From: Robiginitomaculum sp.
GTDB lineage: Bacteria; Pseudomonadota; Alphaproteobacteria; Caulobacterales; Maricaulaceae
NCBI GenBank assembly: GCA_002733805.1
Contig: NVXG01000006.1
Location: 31,741-95,740 of the forward strand
Reading direction: 5' to 3'
Length of the DNA: 64,000 nucleotides
Of the stretch, positions 26,840 to 36,747 are shown one piece after another. A model generated the notes under the pieces. The model saw only the letters and a list, made by a program, of their open reading frames with translations, ran no database searches and was not told where the DNA came from. Position 1 is the stretch's first letter. The number at the start of each line of letters is the position of its first letter. Made by a program: the position numbers and the translations under genes.

Positions 26840-27328
26840 ATGAGTGACAACAATAACGCATTGGATTTACAGAGTTATTTGCCGTATCGGTTGTCGGTGG
26901 TTTCCAATCAGGTCAGCAACATGGTCTCGCAATTATATCGGGATCGGTTTGGGTTGAGTATCTGGCAATGGCGGGTGATTGCCATGTTGGGGGCCACCGG
27001 TCAGCGCACCGCGCAGCAAGTGGCCAAACAAGCAGCCATGGACAAAATGACCGTTAGCCGGGCTGTGATGGGTTTGTTAAAACGAGACCTGATCGCTCGT
27101 TCCTTATCACCAAATGACCGGCGCGCCCAGATCTTGCGGCTGACCAAAACCGGACAGACAATTCATGACGAAATTGCCCCTTTGGCCAAACAGCAGGAAA
27201 CCGCTTTGTTGGAGGGCATGAGCCCGGACGAAATACGTCTGTTATTTTGCCTGCTGGAAGCCCTTGAGCAAAAAGCCATTGCAGTTACTTCGGACGGTCT
27301 ATTGGTTGATCCGCAGAGCAATAATTGA
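26840..27328 (+). CDS. MarR-family transcriptional regulator
   Basis: The 162-aa winged-helix regulator shows the MarR DNA-binding core GQRTAQQVAKQAAMDKMTVSRAVMGLLKRDLIARSLSPNDRRAQILRLT with the wing motif DRRA. Dimerisation helices lie at both ends. It is placed between a FAH-family hydrolase and a GntP permease and presumably controls that unit; the 14-bp inverted repeat before the FAH gene is a possible operator. The ligand is unknown, but MarR proteins beside FAH genes often respond to aromatic-acid intermediates. Confidence 0.88.
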   Translation: MSDNNNALDLQSYLPYRLSVVSNQVSNMVSQLYRDRFGLSIWQWRVIAMLGATGQRTAQQVAKQAAMDKMTVSRAVMGLLKRDLIARSLSPNDRRAQILRLTKTGQTIHDEIAPLAKQQETALLEGMSPDEIRLLFCLLEALEQKAIAVTSDGLLVDPQSNN

Positions 27329-27367
27329 TCATAGTATAGCGCGAACCCAAGCGGAGGGGATATCTGG

Positions 27368-28693
27368 ATGTTGGCAATGTTTGGCTTGATCGGGGCGTTG
27401 GCGCTATTGGTGTTTCTGGCCATGCGCGGCATGAGCATTCTGGTGGCGGCTCCTATCTGCGCCATTTTGCTGGCGATTACCTCGGGTATCGCCTTGATCC
27501 CAACCCGCGCCGACCCAGAACAGGTCTATTTCGTCACCACGTATATGAGCGGATTTGTCAGTTTTTTTGCCGCCTGGTTCCCGATGTTCCTGCTGGGAGC
27601 TATTTTTGGCAAGATGATGGAAGATAGTGGCGCAGCCCATTCCATCGCGCACTATGTGGTTGAAAAACTAGGCGTACGTTATGCGGTAATGGCCATTGTG
27701 TCGGCCTGTGCGGTGCTGACCTATGGCGGAGTTAGCGTCTTTATCGTGGCGTTTTCGGTCTATCCAATGGCGCTCGGCCTATTTCGAGCGGCTGATCTGC
27801 CCCGGCGGTTTCTGCCCGGGGTGATCGCCTTTGGTTCGGTTACCTTTACCATGACCTCAGCCGGTTCGGTCGAGATTCAGAACTGGATTCCGACCCAATA
27901 TCTGGGCACCACACCCTTGGCCGGGTGGCCGGTCTCACTGGTTGTTGCCTTGGTCATGGCTGGCACCGGTTATATATGGCTCGGTCGGATGATCGCCAAG
28001 GCCGTGGCGCGCGGTGAACGATTTGTCAGCCGTGGCGAAGATCCAGACGAACGCGAAGCAGAACAATTGCCCCATCCAATTCTAAGTTTGCTGCCATTGG
28101 TTTCGGTGCTTGGTATGTCGATATGGCTATATCCGATCTTCGACAAATGGGCTTTGTTGTTGGCGCTCGGCACCGGCATAGCGGTGGTCAGCGTTCTGAA
28201 TTGGTCCCGGTTTACTGACTACGGCAATGCGGCAGCTTTGGGCGCAACCGGCGCGGTAATTGCCATCGTCAACACCTGTGCGGTGGTTGGTTTTGGTTCG
28301 GTGGCGAAGGTGTCTCCAGCCTTTCAAACCGCATTGGAAGCGGTCACGCAAATCCCGGGGCATCCGCTGATCGCGGCCGCCATTGCCGTTACGGTAATTT
28401 GCGGATTGACTGGTTCGGCTTCTGGCGGACAAGCCATCGCCTTGCCCTTGTTGGCGCCGCATTATGTGGGTGATGGCGCGCCGCATCCGGTTGATCCAGA
28501 GGCGCTGCATCGGGTGGTGGCAATCGCTTCTGGCGGCTTGGATAGCTTGCCGCACAACGGATATGTGGTGACCACCATTCGGGCAATTTGTGGTGAAACC
28601 CACAAAGATGCTTATGGTCCGGTCGGGGCATTAACGGTCATCGTACCAGCCTTTGGCGCGGTATTGGCGGTGTTGTTATTTATTCTGTTTTAG
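27368..28693 (+). CDS. GntP-family organic acid permease
   Basis: This 441-aa inner-membrane protein has about twelve hydrophobic segments. Family features include the SFFAAWFPMFLLGAIFGKMMEDSGAA region, the conserved TYGGVSVFIVAFSVYPMA, a Ser/Thr-rich TFTMTSAGSVEIQNWIP loop and GLTGSASGGQAIALPLL. GntP relatives import gluconate, hydroxybutyrate or other carboxylates with protons. Its place after the FAH and MarR genes suggests uptake of the acid that the FAH-family enzyme degrades. It ends 7 bp before the convergent hutF stop, leaving no room for a separate terminator. Confidence 0.83.
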   Translation: MLAMFGLIGALALLVFLAMRGMSILVAAPICAILLAITSGIALIPTRADPEQVYFVTTYMSGFVSFFAAWFPMFLLGAIFGKMMEDSGAAHSIAHYVVEKLGVRYAVMAIVSACAVLTYGGVSVFIVAFSVYPMALGLFRAADLPRRFLPGVIAFGSVTFTMTSAGSVEIQNWIPTQYLGTTPLAGWPVSLVVALVMAGTGYIWLGRMIAKAVARGERFVSRGEDPDEREAEQLPHPILSLLPLVSVLGMSIWLYPIFDKWALLLALGTGIAVVSVLNWSRFTDYGNAAALGATGAVIAIVNTCAVVGFGSVAKVSPAFQTALEAVTQIPGHPLIAAAIAVTVICGLTGSASGGQAIALPLLAPHYVGDGAPHPVDPEALHRVVAIASGGLDSLPHNGYVVTTIRAICGETHKDAYGPVGALTVIVPAFGAVLAVLLFILF

Positions 28694-28700
28694 GTGAGAA

Positions 28701-30116
28701 TTATTGATCCATACGGGTTAATAATTGCATTAGAATGCTATTATAATTCATTGTTAATTCAATAATATTTACATGTTTCTTATTGGTAATTACTTGTGAT
28801 CCTTTGACCCAGACATTGGATATGGCTTGCCTACCGGCAGAGAAAATCCAACCATCCAGAATCGCATCGGCCTTTCGTGAATGTAGATCGGGATGTTGCG
28901 AATCCAGTTCAACAAAACTGGCCGGATTGCCCGGCGCGATTGTGCCGACTGGTTGCCCGTCCGGTGATTGTCCCAGCGTTTGTCCCAGTGCTTGCGCGCC
29001 GCCACTTGCTGCTTGTCGGTACATGCTTGCGCCAACATGCTGCCCGACCGGAGCCATGCGTACTCTGGCCTGATCGCGTAAGCGTTGCGAGTATTCAAGC
29101 AGTCGAAGCTCTTCGCATAAATCAATTCGCACACAGCTATCGGAGCCAATGCCGTATCTCCCGCTGGCTTGCAAATACTGCGGGCCTTCAAAAATCCCAT
29201 CACCCAAATTGGCTTCGGTGATTGGGCACAATCCGGCTACTGCGCCACTGGTTGCCAATCCGTTGATTTCACTTGCATCCATGTGCGTGGCGTGAACCAG
29301 ACACCAACGCGCATCAATTTCCAAATGTTCAAGTAGATATTGAACCGGACGCGCACCCAGATGGTTTTGGCAGGCTTCGACTTCGACCAGTTGCTCGGCG
29401 ACATGAATATGTACCGGACCATTTGGATTGGCGGTTAACAAGTCCAATATCTGCGCCGGGTTGGCGGCGCGCATGGAGTGTGGCGCAATCCCGACCGTCA
29501 GGCCCGGATTATTCTGCCGCAAATGCTCGATTAGATTTTGGTAGGCTTCCACATCGTGCACAAAGCGTTTTTGTGAAGGGATCGGGGCGATATCCCCAAA
29601 ATTGGAATGGGCATAAAACACCGGGAGCAAGGTCAGCTCAATACCAGCCGTTTTGGCCCCGACAATCACCTGATTGGCCATTTCCGCCGGATCGTCATAC
29701 GGCGTACCATCCCTCTGGTGATGTAAATAATGAAATTCGCCGATCGAGGTAAAGCCGTTTTGCAGCATTTGCATATAGACGAAGGCGGCGATTCCGCCCA
29801 CATCTTGCGGGGTTAAATGGGCCACAAAGCGGTACATTAAATCGCGCCATGACCAAAAACTATCGGTTTGAGAATGGCAGAACTCGGCCATTGCCGCCAT
29901 GGCGCGTTGGAAGGAATGGCAATGCAAATTGGCCATGCCCGGTATTAGGATTTCGGCCCTTGTTTCGTTGCGTCCAAGGGTTGCTTCCGGCTCGATTTTA
30001 TAAACCAACCCGGCCTTATCCCATGAAATACGCACGTTTTTGGCCCAACCATCGGCCAGCAAAACCTGAGCACCAAACAGACTGCTTGTGGCAGGTATCC
30101 CCGTCATATTTTGCAT
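28701..30116 (-). CDS. hutF: Formimidoylglutamate deiminase
   Basis: The 471-aa amidohydrolase converts N-formimino-L-glutamate to N-formyl-L-glutamate and ammonia. It has the metal-binding NLHCHSFQRAMAAMAEF segment, HYLHHQRDG, GIAPHSMRA, PVHIHVAEQLVEVEAC, LVHATHMDA and GIGSDSCVRIDLCEELRLLEYSQRL, all typical of HutF. The C-terminal VWVKGSQVI closes the composite domain. Its presence with hutG defines the five-step histidine route. It faces away from hutI across a 442-bp gap. No strong ribosome site is visible, so a start at the fourth residue (also Met) is possible. Confidence 0.93.
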   Translation of the reverse strand: MQNMTGIPATSSLFGAQVLLADGWAKNVRISWDKAGLVYKIEPEATLGRNETRAEILIPGMANLHCHSFQRAMAAMAEFCHSQTDSFWSWRDLMYRFVAHLTPQDVGGIAAFVYMQMLQNGFTSIGEFHYLHHQRDGTPYDDPAEMANQVIVGAKTAGIELTLLPVFYAHSNFGDIAPIPSQKRFVHDVEAYQNLIEHLRQNNPGLTVGIAPHSMRAANPAQILDLLTANPNGPVHIHVAEQLVEVEACQNHLGARPVQYLLEHLEIDARWCLVHATHMDASEINGLATSGAVAGLCPITEANLGDGIFEGPQYLQASGRYGIGSDSCVRIDLCEELRLLEYSQRLRDQARVRMAPVGQHVGASMYRQAASGGAQALGQTLGQSPDGQPVGTIAPGNPASFVELDSQHPDLHSRKADAILDGWIFSAGRQAISNVWVKGSQVITNKKHVNIIELTMNYNSILMQLLTRMDQ

Positions 30117-30558
30117 GTCTTTGTGTGGGTTTTACGGAAACCAGCCATAAAAAGTTTTCTTTCGTGCCAAAGGCAAGGGATAGAACATCAGAATTGTCTA
30201 ATGTCAGGACGATTTATTACCATGAATGGTGCCAAAACCCTCCGGAACCATTGAAAATGATGGGTTATTGGGGCAATCCAAGCGTGTCCTTGATCAAAGC
30301 ATAGCCTGATAGCCCGGACAGGGGAAATATTGGTTTTGGCGGATCGTTGGCGACTGTCTAACTGTCAACAAGTGTAGATTGATTGTCAGTTATCTGTGAG
30401 ATGTTTGTCTATGAGGGTAGACGTCCGTCAAAACAGTGGCGCAATCCGGTGTAGATCGTAAAATGCTCGACAGTTGGCTGGGCGGGGTATCCTCTGGCCG
30501 AAATATGCCCTTGCACTTTGCCCTTGCCAATTGGGTCCCGCCATAGCTAGCTGCCCGG
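30117..30558. promoter_or_regulatory. 442-bp divergent hutF-hutI intergenic region
   Basis: The region must hold the promoters of hutF and the hutIHG genes. I see no ORF with coding character. A TGTCTAA(C)TGTCA motif occurs twice (around 30195 and 30355), and GTCTA-TGAGGG-TAGAC forms a small inverted repeat at 30407-30422. These might be regulator sites, but none matches a regulator consensus I can vouch for, and no hutC gene is in the window. Confidence 0.35.
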
Positions 30559-31764
30559 ATGGGACAAACTGATGATGCAAAGATTCTGACCAATTGCCAT
30601 CTGGCTACCATGCAGGCCGGAAGTGCGCCTTATGGCACGATCCACGATGGGGCGGTGGCGGTACACCAAGGGCGCATCCAATGGGCCGGGCTGGCTGCTG
30701 AATTGCCCGAAACTTATCAAGGCTGGCACCGGAAGGATTTAGCCGGTCGTTATTTGTTACCGGCGCTGATCGATTGCCATACGCATCTGGTGTATGGCGG
30801 CAACCGGGTGGAAGAATTTGAACAACGCCTAAATGGCAAAAGCTATGCCGAATTGGCGGCAGCGGGCGGTGGTATTTTATCCACCGTGCGCGCTACCCGG
30901 GCCGCAAGCCTGTCTGAGCTGATCGACGTGTCACGCCCGCGTTTGCAACAGATGGCCGCATTCGGGGTGGCTACGATCGAGATCAAGTCGGGCTATGGAT
31001 TGAATCTAATCGATGAGATCAAAATGCTCGAAGCTGCCCGCGCCTTAGGACAAGAAACCGGCATGCGGGTTCGCACCACCTTTTTGGGTGCACACGCTTT
31101 ACCCGAAGAGTTCGCCGGGAAATCTGGGGCGTATATCGACCACATTGTCTCCGAAATGCTGCCAGAGATCGCGCGCCGTGGCTTGGCCGATGCGGTTGAC
31201 GTATTCTGTGAACATATTGGCTTTTCCCTGTCCGAAACCCGCCGAGTTCTGGAAGCGGCGATTGCCCTTGATCTGCCGGTGCATCTGCATGCGGAGCAAC
31301 TAACAAACCTTCATGGCGCGCAAATGGCCGCTGAACTGGGTGCCTTGTCCTGCGACCATCTGGAATATCTGGATGAAGCCGGGGCCAAGGCGATGGCCAA
31401 AGCTGGAACCGTTGGGGTGATCTTGCCCGGTGCCTATTATTTCTTGCGCGAAACCAGACAGCCTCCGATTCAGATGATGCTGGATCACGGTGTTGATCTG
31501 GCGATTGCCACGGATTGCAATCCGGGGTCTTCGCCGACCACCAATTTGCCCTTGATGCTTTCCATGGCTTGCACCTTGTTTGGTCTGACCCCCGAACAAG
31601 CCTTGACCGGGGCGACCCGTCATGCTGCCAAAGCATTAGGTTTGGGTGATAAAATTGGGCAAATTGCGGCTGGGTTTACTGCCGATTTGGTTGCGTGGGA
31701 TATATCCAGCCCGGCCGAGTTAAGCTATGGCTTTGGACAGGTTCCGAAATGCGAAAGAGTTTGA
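30559..31764 (+). CDS. hutI: Imidazolonepropionase
   Basis: The 401-aa amidohydrolase opens the imidazolone ring of imidazolone-5-propionate to give N-formimino-glutamate. It shows [17 protein letters not shown] with the metal-binding His pair, [73 protein letters not shown] and [11 protein letters not shown], all diagnostic. Length agrees with the family. Only one base separates its TGA from the hutH ATG, so the two are in one operon. The ribosome site is weak. Confidence 0.94.
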   Translation: MGQTDDAKILTNCHLATMQAGSAPYGTIHDGAVAVHQGRIQWAGLAAELPETYQGWHRKDLAGRYLLPALIDCHTHLVYGGNRVEEFEQRLNGKSYAELAAAGGGILSTVRATRAASLSELIDVSRPRLQQMAAFGVATIEIKSGYGLNLIDEIKMLEAARALGQETGMRVRTTFLGAHALPEEFAGKSGAYIDHIVSEMLPEIARRGLADAVDVFCEHIGFSLSETRRVLEAAIALDLPVHLHAEQLTNLHGAQMAAELGALSCDHLEYLDEAGAKAMAKAGTVGVILPGAYYFLRETRQPPIQMMLDHGVDLAIATDCNPGSSPTTNLPLMLSMACTLFGLTPEQALTGATRHAAKALGLGDKIGQIAAGFTADLVAWDISSPAELSYGFGQVPKCERV

Positions 31765-31765
31765 A

Positions 31766-33316
31766 ATGAGTACAGACATCAAACTGAAACCGGGATCGAT
31801 TTCCCACCAGCAATGGCAACAGATCGCTGGCCACGCGCAGCCGGTTATCTTCGCCAAAAAATACTGGAAAAATGCGGAACATAGCGCCGCCACTATTCAG
31901 GATATTCTGGCGCAGGGCGAGACGGTATACGGGGTCAATACCGGGTTCGGCAAACTAGCCAATACCCGGATTGCCGATCAGGATTTGGAGAGTTTACAGC
32001 GGCGGATTGTCTTGTCCCATTGCGCCGGTGTCGGACCAGCGCTTTCGTCCTCTCTGACCCGATTGATCATGACCATGAAATTGGCCAGTTTGATGCAAGG
32101 GTTTTCTGGCGTGGGTAGTGCCACGCTGACCCTGCTGTCCGATATGATAACCTGCGAAGTCTACCCGGTAATTCCAGCACAAGGCTCTGTTGGGGCATCG
32201 GGCGATCTGGCCCCTTTGGCCCATTTGGCCGCCACCATGATCGGCGAGGGGCAAGCCATGCTCGGCGGACAGGAAATGTCAGCCAAGGACGCATTGCACA
32301 AAGCCGGATTGCAGCCGGTACAATTGCAGGCCAAGGAAGGTCTGGCTTTGTTGAACGGCACGCAAGTATCCACCGCGTTGGCCCTACAGGGGCTGTATCG
32401 GGGGCGGGCGGTATTTCGGGCTGCGATATTGGCTGGCGCATTAAGTGTCGAGGCGGTGCGTGGCTCGCACAAACCATTTGATCCAAGGGTGCACAAGGTA
32501 CGCGGCCAGAAAGGGCAAATGCGCGTGGCGGGCAGTTTTCTGCAATTGCTAGATGGCAGCGCAATTGGGGACAGCCATACGGATTGTCACAAGGTACAAG
32601 ACCCGTATTGCATGCGTTGCCAGCCGCAAGTGATGGGCGCGGTTCTGGACACGTTGTGCCATGCGGCAAAAATTCTGGGCCGCGAAGCCAATGGCGTTAC
32701 CGATAATCCGTTGATTTTCACCGGGGAACAAGAAGCTATTTCCGCCGGGAATTTTCATGCCGAACCCGTCGGCTTTGCCGCCGAGCAGATTGCCATTTCG
32801 CTTTGCGAGATCGGCTCAATATCAGAACGCCGTACTGCCATGTTGGTTGATCCGGCATTGAGTGAATTACCAGCGTTTTTGACCCCCGACCCCGGCTTGA
32901 ATTCCGGCTTTATGATCGCGCAGGTTACGGCTGCTGCCTTGGTCTCTGAAAATAAGCAAATGGCTATGCCTTCGGTAATTGACAGCATTCCAACCTCGGC
33001 CAATCAGGAAGATCATGTATCCATGGCTACCCATGGCGCGCGGCGGCTGACCCAGATGGCTGAAAATGCGGCGCACGTCATTGCCATTGAGTTGTTGGCT
33101 GCCTGTCAGGCACTGGATTTACACCTTGAACATGCAACCTGCTCGTCTGGGCCGTTGGAGCGGGTGCGCGCCGCCATTCGGGCCGAGGTGCCAACTCTGC
33201 ATGATGACAGGTTGATGGCTCCGGACATTACACGGGTCAAAGACATGATTTTGCATGAAGACCTGCCGGGATTGGCCGACACGGACATGTTGCTACCCCG
33301 CATTTTCAAAAGCTAG
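31766..33316 (+). CDS. hutH: Histidine ammonia-lyase
   Basis: The protein of about 516 aa removes ammonia from L-histidine to form urocanate, the first step of the pathway. The Ala-Ser-Gly that cyclises to the MIO cofactor is visible in [12 protein letters not shown], and the active-site [39 protein letters not shown] and [10 protein letters not shown] motifs are intact. MSTDIK is preferred over the track's upstream Met, as it follows the hutI stop by one base with GAAAGAG before it. hutG starts 9 bp downstream. Confidence 0.95.
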   Translation: MSTDIKLKPGSISHQQWQQIAGHAQPVIFAKKYWKNAEHSAATIQDILAQGETVYGVNTGFGKLANTRIADQDLESLQRRIVLSHCAGVGPALSSSLTRLIMTMKLASLMQGFSGVGSATLTLLSDMITCEVYPVIPAQGSVGASGDLAPLAHLAATMIGEGQAMLGGQEMSAKDALHKAGLQPVQLQAKEGLALLNGTQVSTALALQGLYRGRAVFRAAILAGALSVEAVRGSHKPFDPRVHKVRGQKGQMRVAGSFLQLLDGSAIGDSHTDCHKVQDPYCMRCQPQVMGAVLDTLCHAAKILGREANGVTDNPLIFTGEQEAISAGNFHAEPVGFAAEQIAISLCEIGSISERRTAMLVDPALSELPAFLTPDPGLNSGFMIAQVTAAALVSENKQMAMPSVIDSIPTSANQEDHVSMATHGARRLTQMAENAAHVIAIELLAACQALDLHLEHATCSSGPLERVRAAIRAEVPTLHDDRLMAPDITRVKDMILHEDLPGLADTDMLLPRIFKS

Positions 33317-33325
33317 AGCGTAGAC

Positions 33326-34123
33326 ATGACATTGCAATCGGTCCTGTTTATCTGCGAGGAACATGACGGCCCTGTGTTGTTAAACTTCCCGCATTCTGGG
33401 GTGGAACTGCCCGACGAAATTGCCAGCCAATTGAATGAGCGGGGCCACGTTTTGGCTGATACCGATTGGCATGTGCCTGAATTATACAGCTTTGCCCGGG
33501 GGCAGGTCAGTTGGCTGGAGGCCAAGTATGCCAGGTATGTAGTCGATTTGAACCGGGACCCGGACGGTACCAGCTTGTATCCGGGACAGGCCAGCACCGG
33601 GTTTTGCCCGGACACGGATTTTGTCGGCGCGCCCATTTATCAGATCGGGCAGTCCCCGGATGTGGCCGAGATCAAGGTGCGCCGTACGCGATATTTTGAT
33701 CCATACCACACCATGTTGCAAAGCCAGATTGAGCGCATCCGGGCCAAGTTCGGATTTTGTATCCTGCTCGATTGCCATTCCATTCGCAGCGAAGTGCCAC
33801 GATTGTTTTTGGGGCAATTGCCGGATTTGAATCTGGGGGTATTTGGCGGAAACTCCTGCGCTTCCGAACTGGCTGATCTGGCTCAAGCTAGCTTACAGGG
33901 TGGACCGTTTTCATTTGTACGTGATGGCCGTTTTAAGGGTGGGTGGATCACCCGCAATTACGGACAACCCAAACGGGGTGTTCATGCGCTGCAATTGGAA
34001 ATCACCCAATCCTGTTACATGGATGAGCAAGCACTTGGGCCATTTGTGCCGGACCGAGCCAAAGAGTTGCAGAAAGTCTTAGGCAAATTGGTGAAGGGCA
34101 TGAGCGACTATGAAGCTGGTTAG
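33326..34123 (+). CDS. hutG: N-formylglutamate deformylase
   Basis: The 265-aa enzyme hydrolyses N-formyl-L-glutamate to glutamate and formate, the last step after HutF. Family segments are LLNFPHSGVELP with a metal His, DTDWHVPELYSF, VVDLNRDPDGTSLYPGQ, LLDCHSIRSEVPRLF and GGWITRNYGQPKRGVHALQLEITQSCYMDE. It is the third gene of the hutIHG unit. Its TAG stop shares three bases with the TAA of the convergent sensor kinase (4-bp overlap). Confidence 0.93.
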   Translation: MTLQSVLFICEEHDGPVLLNFPHSGVELPDEIASQLNERGHVLADTDWHVPELYSFARGQVSWLEAKYARYVVDLNRDPDGTSLYPGQASTGFCPDTDFVGAPIYQIGQSPDVAEIKVRRTRYFDPYHTMLQSQIERIRAKFGFCILLDCHSIRSEVPRLFLGQLPDLNLGVFGGNSCASELADLAQASLQGGPFSFVRDGRFKGGWITRNYGQPKRGVHALQLEITQSCYMDEQALGPFVPDRAKELQKVLGKLVKGMSDYEAG

Positions 34124-36510
34124 CCGGTTTGCAGTTCAGGTTCAGCCTGTACATTCTCTAATTTATTCAATGATTTGATGATATTGCCAAACAGTACCCG
34201 TTGATCGACCGGTTTGGGAATAAAGCCATCCATGCCCATTTTACTGAACATTCCACCTTCGCCAATTGCGGCATCGGCGGTTACCGCCACCACTGGAATA
34301 TCGGACCAATCAAGGCCCGATTGGCGAATTTGCGCAATGGTTTCTGGTCCATTTAATACCGGCATGTGCATGTCGAGGAGTACAATATCAAATTTTTGTT
34401 GTTCGAGCAGATCAAGTGCTTCGAGCCCATTTTCAGCTTCGACAATTTCAATTCCAGCCGGGGCGAGTAATGTACAAATTACTTTTCGGTTGATCGCGCT
34501 GTCATCAACCAGCAATAATCGACAATCCAAAAGGGAAGAACCCTTGTTTTTGCTGGCAATATTGCGGGTCTCATTCCGTTTGTATTTTTGCTCGTCTGCT
34601 TTGAAGATAAAGCTAAATTCCGAACCTTGTCCCAGTTCACTGCGCACCGTGATGTCGCCATCCATCAACAAAGCCAACTCATGGGAGATAGATAGCCCAA
34701 GGCCAGTGCCACCAAATTTGCGGGAAATTGAATTATCTGCCTGAGTAAAGGATGAGAATATCCGTTGCATGGTTTGTGCGTCCATCCCGATGCCGGTATC
34801 CGTCACGCGTAAGCAAAGGGTTCTGCTTCCCTTGCCATCGGCCAGTGATGAGGCCTTGATGGTAACCCGACCTTGCTTGGTGAATTTCAACGCATTGGAC
34901 ACCAGATTATTCAGGCACTGGCGGACCCGGACCGGATCAAAGATCAACGAAGCGGGAATGTCCGGGCATATTTCAGTTTCAAATGCCAAACCTTTGTCTG
35001 CGGCTTGGGCGCTGAATAATTTTTGAGTTTGGGTAATCAGATGATGCAGATTGCCCGGTACTTTGGACAGGGTCATTTTTTTGGCGTTGATTTTGGAAAT
35101 ATCCAACACATCATTCAGGATCGTCATCAACATTTCACCCGACTCGACAATGGTTTCGACCATGTCTGCATCGTCAACATTCAATTCTCTGGCTTGTAAG
35201 GCTTGGGCCATGCCCATCATGCCGTTTAACGGCGTTCGGATTTCATGGCTGATCGTGGCCAGAAACGCACCTTTGGCTTCATTGGCTTGCACAGCTTCTT
35301 GTTGGGCCAGCTCCAGTTTGTGTTGCTGGGCGGCGATTTCTGACATATCGCGCACATACAGCATTGTACCGGATTGTTCCTTGCCAGGCACGTTTACGCC
35401 AACCACGGAAACCGGAATGGTCCGGCCAGGAAGTCTGCAAGATAAATGATCGGCTCGCGCATGACCCTCTGCTTTGACCTGAGTCAAAAATTCAGTGAAC
35501 GCCTCTTTCTCGTGAGAATGGAAGTCGTAGGCTGAAAGTTCAGTGAAATCTTGATCCGGCAACCCGATCAATTCTTGAGTGGCTGGATTGCAATCAGTAA
35601 TTTTTGCGGTTTCCTGATCAATCAGAATGATCGCATCCGGGGATAGATTAAAAATCGAAACCCAGCGAGATTCTGACAACGCGGCCAATTTGGATTGGGC
35701 TTGGGCTTCTGCCAACGCGTCATGGGTTGAATCGAGCAAAGAGTTCAGGGCGGCAAGCGCCTGTCCGGTTTCTCCCCCATACTTTGTCGAAATTTTGTAT
35801 TCTTTGGCAGTGTCAGGTGCCTCTTGCGCTTGTTTCAAGGCAGCAATCAACGCCTGTATCGGGTGGATCGTTAGCCGATATACCAAGGCAAACATGGCGA
35901 TAATCAGTATCGAGGAGAAAATAGCCAAAAATGTCGCGACCCGACTGATCATTTCATTGATCGTGATGGTTTTTTGTTCAATCTTTTCTACGACCAGAAG
36001 GTGCTCGGTCTGATGAGTTAAAACTTTTCTTTGCAAGTTGCGAGAGATCGTTCGGACTTGCTCCATGACGAGATCACCATTTTTTCGATCATTGGCGGTA
36101 TAATGATCCAAAGCGCGTAAAGAACCCTCAACGATCTTGCGCGATGTCGTCGAGATAAAAAAAGCTAATTCCTTGTTGGAATGGTTTTGTGCGTGGTTTT
36201 TATGATCAACTTTGACGGCGTTTTCGAGATCGGTTTGGGCAGCCAGAAAGGCATCCAATGCCGGAGCTGAAAGACTGTTGGACAAATCTGCACTCCGATA
36301 CAGCAGTTCTTGCACTGCGCCATTGGTATCAATAGCCAGTTGGTAACTTTGCAGTAATTGCTCCTGCTCCCGAAAGGCCCGGCTGGTGGTGTTGGCGGCC
36401 AATATGCTCATTGTGCAGATCACAATGGTGGTCACTACGAACACCATCGCTATGCTAATAAAATTGACTTTCAGTGAGTTTTTGGACGGTTGTAAAATTG
36501 ACAGCCGCAT
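34120..36510 (-). CDS. Hybrid sensor histidine kinase / response regulator
   Basis: This inner-membrane signalling protein has about 796 aa. Order: transmembrane helix near residues 16-38, a periplasmic helical sensor region to about 190, a second helix (VATFLAIFSSILIIAMFALVY), HAMP, a PAS domain (ESRWVSIFNLSPDAIIL), HisKA with the phospho-His in FLATISHEIRTPLNGMMG, HATPase (NNLVSNALKFT, VTDTGIGMD, GGTGLGLSISHELA), and a receiver (LLLVDDSAINRKV, phospho-Asp in IVLLDMHMPVLNG, Lys in GFIPKPVD). The ATG at 36510 has GGGG upstream; the track start is a TTG. It lies between hutG and hutU on the opposite strand. Its input and output are unknown; no DNA-binding partner is adjacent. Confidence 0.9.
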   Translation of the reverse strand: MRLSILQPSKNSLKVNFISIAMVFVVTTIVICTMSILAANTTSRAFREQEQLLQSYQLAIDTNGAVQELLYRSADLSNSLSAPALDAFLAAQTDLENAVKVDHKNHAQNHSNKELAFFISTTSRKIVEGSLRALDHYTANDRKNGDLVMEQVRTISRNLQRKVLTHQTEHLLVVEKIEQKTITINEMISRVATFLAIFSSILIIAMFALVYRLTIHPIQALIAALKQAQEAPDTAKEYKISTKYGGETGQALAALNSLLDSTHDALAEAQAQSKLAALSESRWVSIFNLSPDAIILIDQETAKITDCNPATQELIGLPDQDFTELSAYDFHSHEKEAFTEFLTQVKAEGHARADHLSCRLPGRTIPVSVVGVNVPGKEQSGTMLYVRDMSEIAAQQHKLELAQQEAVQANEAKGAFLATISHEIRTPLNGMMGMAQALQARELNVDDADMVETIVESGEMLMTILNDVLDISKINAKKMTLSKVPGNLHHLITQTQKLFSAQAADKGLAFETEICPDIPASLIFDPVRVRQCLNNLVSNALKFTKQGRVTIKASSLADGKGSRTLCLRVTDTGIGMDAQTMQRIFSSFTQADNSISRKFGGTGLGLSISHELALLMDGDITVRSELGQGSEFSFIFKADEQKYKRNETRNIASKNKGSSLLDCRLLLVDDSAINRKVICTLLAPAGIEIVEAENGLEALDLLEQQKFDIVLLDMHMPVLNGPETIAQIRQSGLDWSDIPVVAVTADAAIGEGGMFSKMGMDGFIPKPVDQRVLFGNIIKSLNKLENVQAEPELQTG

Positions 36511-36747
36511 TGTGTACCCCAACCATTCATTGCAAAATTCGTCCCTAAATCAAGTTTAGGTTTATGCTTCCACCAAACTGTAAACTCAACTTAAACACGC
36601 AAAGGTAGAGAAGCTGTTAATTTGGAATGATTCAAAACAACAAGGTTGAGTGAAGTTTGCATTTGCTCTGACTGTTCTTCTTTTCATTTGAATTGATTGC
36701 TATAATTTGAGAGCATCTTCTCGGGACCCGCATACTGGAAATCTTAC
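36511..36747 (+). promoter_or_regulatory. hutU: Divergent kinase-hutU control region with extended -10 promoter
   Basis: The 237-bp gap contains TTGCTATAAT at 36697-36706, an extended -10 (TG-n-TATAAT), 42 bp before the hutU ATG. A convincing -35 is absent, which is usual for extended -10 promoters. The rest is AT-rich without a clear regulator site. Confidence 0.5.
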
